This document shows, in pieces, positions 7,664 through 13,064 of a stretch of 34,250 nucleotides of DNA. A program made the position numbers and the translations under genes. The notes beneath the pieces were generated by a model. That model was given only the letters and a program-made list of their open reading frames with translations, made no database searches and was not told the DNA's origin. This DNA comes from a virus. Where the stretch lies: the IMG/VR virus record IMGVR_UViG_3300032073_000108, positions 1 to 34,250 of that record. One strand, 5' to 3'. Each line of letters begins with the position of its first letter. Within the stretch, counting starts at the first letter, position 1.

Positions 7664-7671
7664 TATTTATA
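7664..7671 (-). promoter_or_regulatory. T4-type late promoter for curli-like operon
   Basis: Exact TATAAATA on the minus strand (7671..7664), followed by GTACT and then ATG 7658. In T4 this octamer spans about -13 to -6, which puts +1 on the A of the ATG. No other promoter was seen before 859, so it probably drives the whole ten-gene operon late in infection. Confidence 0.75.
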
Positions 7672-7691
7672 CTGTTGGAAACTCTAGAATG

Positions 7692-8009
7692 TTAAAAAGA
7701 GACAGATTCTCCACAACCACAGGACGCAGTTGCATTTGGATTTATGAATTTAAATTCTGAATTGAGACCTTCTGTGACATAGTCTAAGGTTAATCCAGTA
7801 AAGTTGTGTAGTTGACCAGTTTCTACTACGATTAGAAAATTGCCATAATCGATTACGTGATCGTCAGTATGTACTGTATCAGCATAATCCAAAATATATT
7901 TAAAACCGTTGCAACCCCCAGGATGATACCCAATTCGTATAGTATCATTCCCCGCATCTTGGGTTTTTGATGTGAGTTGCTGTATTGCTTCATTAGTTAA
8001 CTCGATCAT
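7692..8009 (-). CDS. iscA: A-type Fe-S carrier protein, IscA/ErpA family
   Basis: 105 residues, the usual family length. The three conserved cysteines are C33 in HPGGCNGF and C97/C99 in SCGCG near the C-terminus, matching C35/C99/C101 of E. coli IscA. A-type proteins carry or transfer Fe-S clusters to client enzymes. The gene overlaps iscU by 17 bases and has GAGGT before its ATG. IscA, ErpA and SufA cannot be told apart here. The cluster ligands are intact, so the protein is likely functional. Confidence 0.92.
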   Translation of the reverse strand: MIELTNEAIQQLTSKTQDAGNDTIRIGYHPGGCNGFKYILDYADTVHTDDHVIDYGNFLIVVETGQLHNFTGLTLDYVTEGLNSEFKFINPNATASCGCGESVSF

Positions 8010-8430
8010 TTGGACCTCGATTGTGCTGTCTATGGGCTTTTTTATCTTCCCAATTTTCTATGGCTTTGCGAATAGAATCTTCGGCCAATACAGAACAATG
8101 AAGTTTGATAGGCGGAAGTTCTAAAGCTGCTGCAATATCTTTATCTTTAACTTGCTTAGCTTCGTCTATGGTTTTACCCATAAGCATATCAACGAATAAT
8201 GAAGAAGATGCGATTGCTGAACCACATCCGTATGTTTTAAATTTGACGTCAACGATTTGCTCGTCATCATTCAATTTCAGTTGTAGCTTCATGACATCAC
8301 CACACGCTGGTGCACCTGTCATTCCGGTTGCTACATTGGATTCTTTGGGATCGAATCGGCCTACAGAGAATTTCTCTGGAGAGTTTAAAACAGATTCAAA
8401 TCTGTCTACTACTTGCTTTGAATAGGCCAT
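7993..8430 (-). CDS. iscU: IscU-type Fe-S cluster scaffold
   Basis: 145 residues. Cluster ligands are present in the expected places: C43 and D45 in GAPACGD, C69 in KTYGCGS, and H111/C112 in KLHCSVLAED. The LPPxK chaperone-recognition motif is also present (LPPIK). It assembles clusters with sulfur from IscS and passes them to carriers such as the IscA encoded next. No IscS, HscA or ferredoxin is visible, so it would rely on host partners. No Shine-Dalgarno is evident before ATG 8430; expression may be coupled to the upstream gene. Confidence 0.95.
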   Translation of the reverse strand: MAYSKQVVDRFESVLNSPEKFSVGRFDPKESNVATGMTGAPACGDVMKLQLKLNDDEQIVDVKFKTYGCGSAIASSSLFVDMLMGKTIDEAKQVKDKDIAAALELPPIKLHCSVLAEDSIRKAIENWEDKKAHRQHNRGPNDRVN

Positions 8431-8441
8431 GATTCATTTAA

Positions 8442-8693
8442 TTAATTAGCGAATGCCACAGAAACTGCTAACGATGTAGCTGCTCCTGCAAGTGTATCAG
8501 AAGGAGCTTTTTGAATATATCCTACTTCACCAGCTGCTAATGTCACAGTTGCAAGAGTAGTACCACCTGCATTTTTCTGTGTTATAACTTGTACTGAAGT
8601 TTTATTGTTCAAAACTCTTACTAATTTAGCAAAGCCAACGTTAGATGCAGAGGCAATTCCTGCTTCTGATCCTAATAGTCTTATTACTGCCAT
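8442..8693 (-). CDS. small conserved phage protein, probable virion or decoration type
   Basis: 83 residues, Ala/Val/Thr-rich and predicted all-beta (alternating hydrophobic strands such as SVQVITQK and LATVTLAAGEVGYIQK). No signal peptide or membrane helix. It has AGAGGAAAA before ATG 8693 and an exact late promoter at 8722, so late expression is likely. Similar small beta proteins occur in marine T4-like phages (recollection); a structural role is inferred. Confidence 0.65.
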   Translation of the reverse strand: MAVIRLLGSEAGIASASNVGFAKLVRVLNNKTSVQVITQKNAGGTTLATVTLAAGEVGYIQKAPSDTLAGAATSLAVSVAFAN

Positions 8694-8714
8694 TTTATTT
8701 TCCTCTTAAATAAC

Positions 8715-8722
8715 TATTTATA
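8715..8722 (-). promoter_or_regulatory. T4-type late promoter
   Basis: Exact TATAAATA (8722..8715) followed by G, with a predicted leader of about 16 bases containing AGAGGAAAA before ATG 8693. Probably drives the small protein, iscU and iscA. Confidence 0.75.
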
Positions 8723-8734
8723 TATTTACAATCT

Positions 8735-9001
8735 TCATTTGATAATGTTAGCAATAACATCTTCAAATTCTTCGATCTTCTCTGTACGATTAGGCCAGAG
8801 TATATATTCCTTTTCAGGATTTTTCTTTAAGTTAGATAGCAATGGTAATATTGCGTTATATAACTTTCCTAATTTTGCTTCTGCTTCAGCTAAATCTGCT
8901 GATGCTGTTGAAGCGGTTTTAGTAACAGATTGTACTGCTTCTAATTCATGTTCGTCTACGGCTGTAAAACCAAAGTCGAAATCTAAATTTATGTCTGCCA
9001 T
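8735..9001 (-). CDS. conserved marine T4-like phage protein, 88 aa
   Basis: Acidic helical protein beginning MADINLDFDFGFTAVDE and containing KKNPEKEYILWPNR, a segment I recognise as conserved in marine T4-like phages. An Ala-rich helical stretch (SADLAEAEAKL) is probably coiled. No signal peptide. ATG 9001 follows the upstream TAA directly, with GAAGAGGA as ribosome-binding site. Function unknown; the late promoter at 9035 suggests a virion-assembly role. Confidence 0.72.
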   Translation of the reverse strand: MADINLDFDFGFTAVDEHELEAVQSVTKTASTASADLAEAEAKLGKLYNAILPLLSNLKKNPEKEYILWPNRTEKIEEFEDVIANIIK

Positions 9002-9160
9002 TTAAATGTCCTCTTCGTCTCTTATAGTATTTATATAAGAATACTTCTCTTTACGAGTATAATTTGATTTATCTCTCTCGACTTTCGTCATTGCATGTGC
9101 AGGAGTAACTCTGCGATGTTTCACCTTTGGAATTTTGATTGTTTCTTTTTTAATTTTCAT
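9002..9160 (-). CDS. small basic protein, 52 aa
   Basis: ATG 9160 to TAA 9002 encodes a very basic peptide starting MKIKKETIKIPKVKHRRV and containing RVTPAHAMTKVERDKS. The RVTPAHAMT segment recalls short proteins of marine T4-like phages. It is flanked tightly by genes on both sides in the same direction, which supports coding. The late promoter for the next gene lies inside its coding sequence (codons TAT ATA AAT ACT). Function unknown; nucleic-acid binding is possible from its charge. Confidence 0.65.
   Translation of the reverse strand: MKIKKETIKIPKVKHRRVTPAHAMTKVERDKSNYTRKEKYSYINTIRDEEDI
9028..9035 (-). promoter_or_regulatory. T4-type late promoter inside a small gene
   Basis: Exact TATAAATA (9035..9028) followed by a leader with GAAGAGGA before ATG 9001. 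It overlaps the 3' third of the 52-residue gene. Confidence 0.65.
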
Positions 9161-9166
9161 CTTTTA

Positions 9167-9400
9167 TTACCATGGTAACATTGTCATACCAAGTTGGTTC
9201 AAACCCAACTCTAATAATATGAATATAAGTAGACATGGACCTAACTGCCAAGCCCACCATTTCCAACCTTCTAAACTATCTACCCATTGTCTGAGTTTAC
9301 TGTTTCGAGCTTTATCATAGGCGCCAGAATTCTCACCAATTTGTTCTGCCCAATAATTAGGATCAACCCAATTTTTAATCTTTTTTAATATCTTTATCAT
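9167..9400 (-). CDS. small membrane protein, 77 aa
   Basis: Start ATG 9400 gives MIKILKKIKNWVDPNYW; the longer reading would run backwards into the tRNA and is rejected. Residues about 52-75 form a hydrophobic helix (WQLGPCLLIFILLELGLNQL), preceded by a Trp-rich interface (LEGWKWWAW). One C-terminal transmembrane segment is predicted. The gene starts ten bases past the tRNA 3' end and overlaps the tail of the ORF that reads through the tRNA. Function unknown. Confidence 0.6.
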   Translation of the reverse strand: MIKILKKIKNWVDPNYWAEQIGENSGAYDKARNSKLRQWVDSLEGWKWWAWQLGPCLLIFILLELGLNQLGMTMLPW

Positions 9401-9590
9401 TTTTAATAGTGGTGGAGCTGACAGGGGTCGAACCTGCGACCTCATCCGTGCAAGGGACGCGCTCTCCCAACTGAGCTACAGCCCCACGTTTTTTGTTTCC
9501 CCAAATTAAATCCCAATTATCTGCGTATTTACTTTCATCAGAATTTCTTCTTTTAGAACCTTTTCCTCCATGCCATTGTTCAGTCATCAT
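9375..9590 (-). CDS. GGKGS-type small phage protein whose frame runs through a tRNA
   Basis: Starts at ATG 9590 (or 9587) with MTEQWHGGKGSKRRNS and KYADNWDLIWGNKK, a short family I recognise from marine T4-like phages, where it normally ends about here. In this phage no stop occurs: the frame passes the tRNA-Ala at a codon boundary (last codon CGT at 9488..9486, tRNA begins 9485) and stops only at 9375. The last 37 residues are therefore tRNA plus spacer translation. RNase P cleavage would leave an mRNA without a stop codon. The functional protein is probably the first 35 residues. Confidence 0.6.
   Translation of the reverse strand: MMTEQWHGGKGSKRRNSDESKYADNWDLIWGNKKRGAVAQLGERVPCTDEVAGSTPVSSTTIKNDKDIKKD
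9410..9485 (-). tRNA. tRNA-Ala (UGC)
   Basis: 76-base cloverleaf on the minus strand. Acceptor GGGGCTG pairs with CAGCTCC (one G-U); D-arm GCTCAGTTGGGAGAGC; anticodon stem CGTCC/GGATG with loop CTTGCAC, anticodon TGC; T-arm GCAGG/CCTGT with loop TTCGACC; A73; CCA encoded at 9412..9410. It lies inside a protein frame on the same strand. Confidence 0.96.
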
Positions 9591-9599
9591 TTTCCCGTG

Positions 9600-9607
9600 T
9601 ATAAATA
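9600..9607 (+). promoter_or_regulatory. possible plus-strand late promoter
   Basis: TATAAATAG on the plus strand, 11 bases before ATG 9619. It is the only exact late octamer found pointing right in a non-coding position. It may drive the small plus-strand ORF, an antisense RNA, or nothing. Confidence 0.35.
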
Positions 9608-9618
9608 GTATAAATTAT

Positions 9619-9750
9619 ATGTTAAAGAAAGAATTAAAGAAATTTCATAAGCTTATGAAATCAGGTAGAATAAACAAGGTCTTAAAACTAATCCTACCAA
9701 TGGTGGATGATTCCAGCCGTTATAACGAAACACGTAAGAAAGTTAACTAA
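9619..9750 (+). CDS. possible small basic protein, 43 aa, plus strand
   Basis: The only plausible plus-strand gene. ATG 9619 to TAA 9750 encodes a basic helical peptide beginning MLKKELKKFHKLMKSG. A late-type octamer lies just upstream, but there is no ribosome-binding site, and the last 57 bases are antisense to the well-supported 54-residue gene at 9694-9858. The ORF also contains the 20-base palindrome at 9642-9661 that looks like a minus-strand terminator. A chance ORF is quite possible. Confidence 0.3.
   Translation: MLKKELKKFHKLMKSGRINKVLKLILPMVDDSSRYNETRKKVN
9642..9661 (-). terminator. palindromic hairpin, probable terminator
   Basis: Perfect 20-base palindrome (arms ATTTCATAAG / CTTATGAAAT). 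On the minus strand it is followed by TTCTTTAATTCTTTCTTT. It lies 33 bases after the stop of the 54-residue gene. GC content is low, so strength is uncertain; being palindromic, it may also act in the other direction or as a protein-binding site. Confidence 0.45.
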
Positions 9751-9858
9751 AACCACTGCTGTTCTAAATAATGCAACGTGATCACTGAATGTATCAGAAC
9801 CTTCATTTGCCTTTTCTCCGAGAGAAGCTGCCCAAACTTTCCATATATATTTCATCAT
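9694..9858 (-). CDS. conserved small membrane protein (MKYxWKVWAASLGEK family)
   Basis: 54 residues from ATG 9858 (or 9855), overlapping the SET gene stop as ATGA. The N-terminus MKYIWKVWAASLGEKA is one I recognise as strongly conserved in T4-like cyanophages and relatives. A hydrophobic helix covers about residues 32-52 (TAVVLVNFLTCFVITAG), ending in HHW. Single-pass membrane protein of unknown function. Confidence 0.8.
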   Translation of the reverse strand: MMKYIWKVWAASLGEKANEGSDTFSDHVALFRTAVVLVNFLTCFVITAGIIHHW

Positions 9859-10172
9859 TCATATTCTGCCAATGTATAATACACTGTTAATTCTTCACCT
9901 TCTATAATAGGTCTAACTGTAAATAATTCTCGTTGATCACCGTGATGATAATGAATATTGTTATTCACATAACAATTTGGATCCTCAGAATGATTCAAAA
10001 ATCCACCTAAAGGTGTTCTAATCCAATCTCTTCGTTGAGAACACCATATATGTGTTTCTCCTAAAAATATTCCAGCTTTGAAATCTTCGGTTGCTATTAT
10101 TCCGTTTCCATGCACTCCAGGTCCAACCTTTAAACCATCACATAATGGTTTATATCCATTCTTAAAATTCAT
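9855..10172 (-). CDS. SET-domain protein, putative lysine methyltransferase
   Basis: 105 residues, a minimal SET core. It begins with GLKVGPGVHGNGIIATEDFKAG, like the SET-N strand region, and contains the cofactor/catalytic signature GGFLNHSEDPNC (NHSxxPNC). The C-terminus GEELTVYYTLAEYE matches the GEELxxxY motif with the catalytic Tyr. It lacks the pre- and post-SET Cys clusters, as expected for small bacterial and viral SET proteins. Likely an S-adenosylmethionine-dependent protein lysine methyltransferase; target unknown. Sits in a run of small conserved phage genes. Confidence 0.8.
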   Translation of the reverse strand: MNFKNGYKPLCDGLKVGPGVHGNGIIATEDFKAGIFLGETHIWCSQRRDWIRTPLGGFLNHSEDPNCYVNNNIHYHHGDQRELFTVRPIIEGEELTVYYTLAEYE

Positions 10173-10382
10173 TTATGCCTCTTTTGGTACGTATACTATT
10201 TTTATGCCTCTTCTGACCAATTCATTTCTACATTTCTGCTTAAGTTTAGGTTTAGCATTAGAACTATTAATAGTATCAAATAATTCTTTTTGCGGTATAC
10301 CTTTTATCCAATAGTGAGTTGTAGTATATTTTCCGGTCTGTCTATCTCTTGTAATTTGAGATTCTTTAAATTTTGTAGGCAT
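10173..10382 (-). CDS. conserved T4-like marine phage protein, 69 aa
   Basis: Basic protein beginning MPTKFKESQITRDRQTGKYT with a core FDTINSSNAKPKLKQKC and a C-terminal RRGIKIVYVP. I recognise this pattern as widely conserved in marine T4-like phages. No signal peptide or membrane helix. It directly abuts the SET gene and follows the HAD gene by two bases. Function unknown; possibly nucleic-acid binding. Confidence 0.78.
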   Translation of the reverse strand: MPTKFKESQITRDRQTGKYTTTHYWIKGIPQKELFDTINSSNAKPKLKQKCRNELVRRGIKIVYVPKEA

Positions 10383-10384
10383 GT

Positions 10385-10984
10385 TTATTTCAATCGTTTT
10401 ATTTGTCCTTTATCGTTTGCTTTCCAAGCTTCGAATGACACATTATTATATTCATCTTTAAGAGATAATAAAGCTTTTAAATTACTTACATCATCATCAA
10501 AAAGTCTTATTGTGGAATATTCCCCAGTATCGAGGAATTGTTTAAAGATTACCGCCTTTGCGTCAGCGCTACCTTTTAGACCTAAGTTACCTGCTCTAAT
10601 AATATGAGCATTATCGATATCTATTCCATGAGATCTAAAAGTATTAAGGAATAATTTTTTATCATCCATATCGGCTCTTGCAGTTACGATAATAACTTTA
10701 GATCCTTTTTTGGTTGCATTCCTTAAGATTGCTTTAAACTTTTTGATCATTTTTCCGATCGGCACAGCTGTTTGTTGAAACAGTTTTGCAGATTTGAATT
10801 GACCATAATCAAATTCTTCATTACCACCTAGTTTATATGTATTATATTGTTTAGGAGTTAATGTTTTTTTCTTACCAGTTTTGGTATTTAAAACGACAAC
10901 TTTCGCAGAAGTTTTAAACATAGTATCATCTATATCAAAGATCGTCAGACCTTTTCCTTCACGAATCTCTGTGAACGTTTTCAT
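10385..10984 (-). CDS. HAD-superfamily phosphatase
   Basis: 199 residues. HAD motif I is FDIDDTMF (nucleophile D17, acid/base D19); motif II is IIVTARAD with the Thr; motif IV is LFDDDVSN. A helical cap region lies between about residues 25 and 85. The layout resembles small phage HAD phosphatases and the phosphatase half of polynucleotide kinase; the substrate cannot be told. The N-terminus MKTFTEIREG also resembles a capsid-targeting sequence, but the early promoter argues against packaging. ATG 10984 coincides with the predicted transcription start of the promoter at 10991-11019, so the message is probably leaderless. Confidence 0.8.
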   Translation of the reverse strand: MKTFTEIREGKGLTIFDIDDTMFKTSAKVVVLNTKTGKKKTLTPKQYNTYKLGGNEEFDYGQFKSAKLFQQTAVPIGKMIKKFKAILRNATKKGSKVIIVTARADMDDKKLFLNTFRSHGIDIDNAHIIRAGNLGLKGSADAKAVIFKQFLDTGEYSTIRLFDDDVSNLKALLSLKDEYNNVSFEAWKANDKGQIKRLK

Positions 10985-10990
10985 GGGTAT

Positions 10991-11019
10991 ATTATACCAT
11001 AGTTTTTAGCATTTGTACA
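10991..11019 (-). promoter_or_regulatory. early sigma70-type promoter, copy 3 (leaderless)
   Basis: TGTACA (11019..11014), 17-base spacer, TGGTATAAT (hexamer 10996..10991). Seven bases beyond the -10 is 10984, the A of the HAD gene ATG; no ribosome-binding site intervenes. Confidence 0.8.
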
Positions 11020-11022
11020 TGC

Positions 11023-11229
11023 TTATTTTAATTCTGATAGAGTGTTCAATTTATCTTGAGCTGTCGCTAATTTCTCCAATTCACCATCAATAGTGGTAAT
11101 CATATCAGGATGTTCTGCAACACCTGCATGTGAACCTATCATAATTTTAATATTCATTCTATGAGTAGCAATTTCACCTTTTAATTTAAGTGTTAATGCT
11201 TCCATAATTCCGTCTGTATAATTTGCCAT
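11023..11229 (-). CDS. conserved marine phage protein, 68 aa
   Basis: Helical protein with MIGSHAGVAEHPDMITTIDGELEKLATAQDKL. The EHPD and DGELEKLATAQ segments are ones I associate with short conserved proteins in marine T4-like phages. It has no signal peptide, and the C-terminal 30 residues are probably coiled-coil. It follows the nuclease gene by two bases. Function unknown. Confidence 0.7.
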   Translation of the reverse strand: MANYTDGIMEALTLKLKGEIATHRMNIKIMIGSHAGVAEHPDMITTIDGELEKLATAQDKLNTLSELK

Positions 11230-11231
11230 TC

Positions 11232-11903
11232 TTATCTCCCAAAGAGTTTTCTTCTTTTAAACTCTGTTATAGTATTTATTAAATCCTCAGTCCAATTATC
11301 ACGTTTTTCGATAAATATTTGAGGTTCTACATCTCCTGCAATGGCCACCACTAATTGAGTTATTGGTTGACCTGTTCTTTCTTCCCACATAATAGCATAA
11401 GCTGCCGCTTGCATAAAGTAATTTGATATCCATTCTTTTTTCTTATATTTTGCTGAAGTTTTCCAGTCTATAATACTTATCTTATTATCCCATACTCCAA
11501 CACAATCTACTGTTCCAGCTACACCTAAATGCTTTGAATACATTCTTTTTTCAGTAGCATAAACCTTTGTTAAATTCTTTTCTATAATAGGTTTAATATC
11601 TCTAAAGTTTGATTGAGCTATTAAACTTGGATTTGGTGCACCTGCTGCATTTAATACAAATGCTTCTAACATATCATGTACTTCGTTACCTCTTGATGAA
11701 GCATTTCTAGAAATTCTATTTGCTTCTTCTTCACCAACTTTAGCTCTCCATTTTTGAATGCTTTCTTCACTTAATATTGATAGTACATTTGTAATGCTAT
11801 AATACTTATCTCCATCTGGATCAGTATAGTATCTTCCGCCTGGTCCACCATTTACTTGTTCTAATCCGTATGGTGTGTTATTTAATTCTGATATATCAAA
11901 CAT
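11232..11903 (-). CDS. PD-(D/E)XK-fold exonuclease
   Basis: 223 residues from ATG 11903, which overlaps the upstream stop as TAATG; an ATG at 11930 would add nine residues. It contains RGNEVHDMLEAF (RecB-like helix), then AGTVDCVGVWDNKISIIDWKTS, giving the GxxD...D-x-K metal-binding core, and YFMQAAAYAIMW matching the Q-x-x-x-Y motif of RecB/Cas4-type nucleases. It is a stand-alone nuclease domain without helicase. Likely role is DNA end processing in replication or recombination, or host DNA degradation. Confidence 0.85.
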   Translation of the reverse strand: MFDISELNNTPYGLEQVNGGPGGRYYTDPDGDKYYSITNVLSILSEESIQKWRAKVGEEEANRISRNASSRGNEVHDMLEAFVLNAAGAPNPSLIAQSNFRDIKPIIEKNLTKVYATEKRMYSKHLGVAGTVDCVGVWDNKISIIDWKTSAKYKKKEWISNYFMQAAAYAIMWEERTGQPITQLVVAIAGDVEPQIFIEKRDNWTEDLINTITEFKRRKLFGR

Positions 11904-12142
11904 TATGCTATCATCATGCAATTTACCCATGTCTCTGGTTCATATAACCATGGTTCACAAAGTTCCCATTGATCAATTGGTTCTGATGGTATTTCTATTT
12001 CTTCTTCACACATATATGTTCCATCTTTATCATTATAGCATAATCCATCTATAATTTCAATAGATGAACAGCTTGATGTGAATAGTAATATTGATAAAAT
12101 AATTATAATTTGAACTATTACTAAATTGTGTAGTATTCTCAT
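11903..12142 (-). CDS. small acidic lipoprotein
   Basis: 79 residues. The hydrophobic signal (VIVQIIIILSILLF) ends in TSSC, a near-consensus lipobox with Cys about 25. The mature part is acidic and carries four more Cys. It would be anchored in the inner or outer membrane. The gene overlaps the gene on each side by 1-4 bases. Its role is unknown; a superinfection-exclusion or envelope role is conceivable. Confidence 0.65.
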   Translation of the reverse strand: MRILHNLVIVQIIIILSILLFTSSCSSIEIIDGLCYNDKDGTYMCEEEIEIPSEPIDQWELCEPWLYEPETWVNCMMIA

Positions 12143-12384
12143 TTTGTTCTTACATTGTCCCGCAATCTTGGTGGCATTCCACTTTTAATTCTATCTTGGA
12201 CTTCCTTCCATCCATCACCAGCTTTATTAAGCATAGAACCTTCTTTACCTCGAATCATATTCGATGTTCCAATTTGTTGCTGTAGATCTGGATTATCTTC
12301 CTTAAATTTGTCTAATTCTTTCCAACTCATAGTGTATTCGGCAATTTCACCCGTCTTTAAGTTTTTAAAATCATATCTTGGCAT
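12139..12384 (-). CDS. FmdB-like conserved phage protein lacking zinc cysteines
   Basis: 81 residues, MPRYDFKNLKTGEIAEYTMS, then KEDNPDLQQQIG and AGDGWKEVQDRIK. The overall pattern matches a small protein common in T4-like marine phages whose N-terminus resembles FmdB-type zinc-ribbon proteins. No cysteine is present, so zinc binding is excluded. Overlaps the upstream gene by 14 bases. Function unknown. Confidence 0.7.
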   Translation of the reverse strand: MPRYDFKNLKTGEIAEYTMSWKELDKFKEDNPDLQQQIGTSNMIRGKEGSMLNKAGDGWKEVQDRIKSGMPPRLRDNVRTK

Positions 12385-12922
12385 TAAACCACTCCGGTTG
12401 TTGGCGTTTTGTCCACACCATTTTAAATCGTTCTTGTTTTGTTTCGTAGAAATTTCTATAAGATTCTATTGGATCTTCAGTTATACATTCAGGAAATGCT
12501 GCCATTGCTAATTTGAATGGAGTCATTTTTTTAACTGGTATATTATCAGGAATTCTAGCTAAAGCATCTGCTAAATATTTTTCAGTAGAATGTACTTTTC
12601 CATAACGATATGTGTATTCCTTACATAGTGCCATAAAATGAACATAATGCCATCTATAATTGTGCATTGATTCTCTTGTCCATACAGTTGATGGATGATT
12701 AAAATGACATGCTTTATATAACAACTCTTCTCTTTCGTCGTCTAGTTTCCAATATTGCAACATAGATCCTGACTTTGATGGTCTACGTTCCATAGTTCCA
12801 TCGAGCATACGATGGACTGTTGAAAGCATTTGTCCTGATTCCACTATCATTTTTACGACGTGTTTGTCGCACTGCATTTGAGCAGCTTTCACGGGATCAT
12901 TATCTAAAATAAAAATATTCAT
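12371..12922 (-). CDS. conserved phage protein (MNIFxLDxDP family)
   Basis: 183 residues starting MNIFILDNDPVKAAQMQCDKHVVKMI, a start I recognise from a family found in many phages and some bacteria. Conserved polar motifs are CDKHVVKM, NHPSTVWTRES and KMTPFKLAMAAFPE. A bound metal or nucleic-acid enzyme function is plausible from the His/Asp/Cys content but not established. Because the N-terminus is conserved, ATG 12922 is secure. It lies one base after the predicted start of the promoter at 12930-12958, so the message is nearly leaderless. Confidence 0.78.
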   Translation of the reverse strand: MNIFILDNDPVKAAQMQCDKHVVKMIVESGQMLSTVHRMLDGTMERRPSKSGSMLQYWKLDDEREELLYKACHFNHPSTVWTRESMHNYRWHYVHFMALCKEYTYRYGKVHSTEKYLADALARIPDNIPVKKMTPFKLAMAAFPECITEDPIESYRNFYETKQERFKMVWTKRQQPEWFNAKI

Positions 12923-12929
12923 AATATAT

Positions 12930-12958
12930 ATTATACCACATTTTTGGTAAAAAGTACA
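12930..12958 (-). promoter_or_regulatory. early sigma70-type promoter, copy 4 (leaderless)
   Basis: TGTACT (12958..12953), 17-base spacer, TGGTATAAT (hexamer 12935..12930). Predicted +1 at 12923, next to ATG 12922. The -35 abuts the terminator stem at 12959-12978. Confidence 0.8.
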
Positions 12959-12978
12959 CCCCTACCTGCAGATAGGGG
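12959..12978 (-). terminator. hairpin terminator abutting the next promoter
   Basis: Arms CCCCTA and TAGGGG with an 8-base loop (itself containing CTGCAG). On the minus strand it is followed by TGTACTTTTTACC. The T-run starts five bases after the stem and shares bases with the -35 of the next promoter. It separates the RNase H/DUF6433 unit from the next unit. Confidence 0.7.
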
Positions 12979-13002
12979 TTTACTCGTAAATTCTTTGGCG
13001 TG

Positions 13003-13064
13003 TCCTCCTTATTAATAATTGATTAAAAAATACCAATCACAAAATAGTCTTGATCACCTCCTTA
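13003..13064 (-). other. two strong orphan Shine-Dalgarno sequences
   Basis: TAAGGAGGTGATC at 13064..13052 is the exact complement of the 13-base 3' end of 16S rRNA (GATCACCTCCTTA); its TAA is the stop of the upstream gene. TAAGGAGGA at 13011..13003 is a second strong site. No ORF of useful length follows either; only a five-residue GTG mini-ORF lies between them. May be a ribosome-binding RNA element, a leader-peptide remnant, or the relic of lost genes. Confidence 0.5.

Noticed and set aside
9401-9445. N-terminal extension of the 77-residue membrane protein
   Set aside because: The extension would be translated from the tRNA-Ala sequence; the ATG at 9400 is the natural start.
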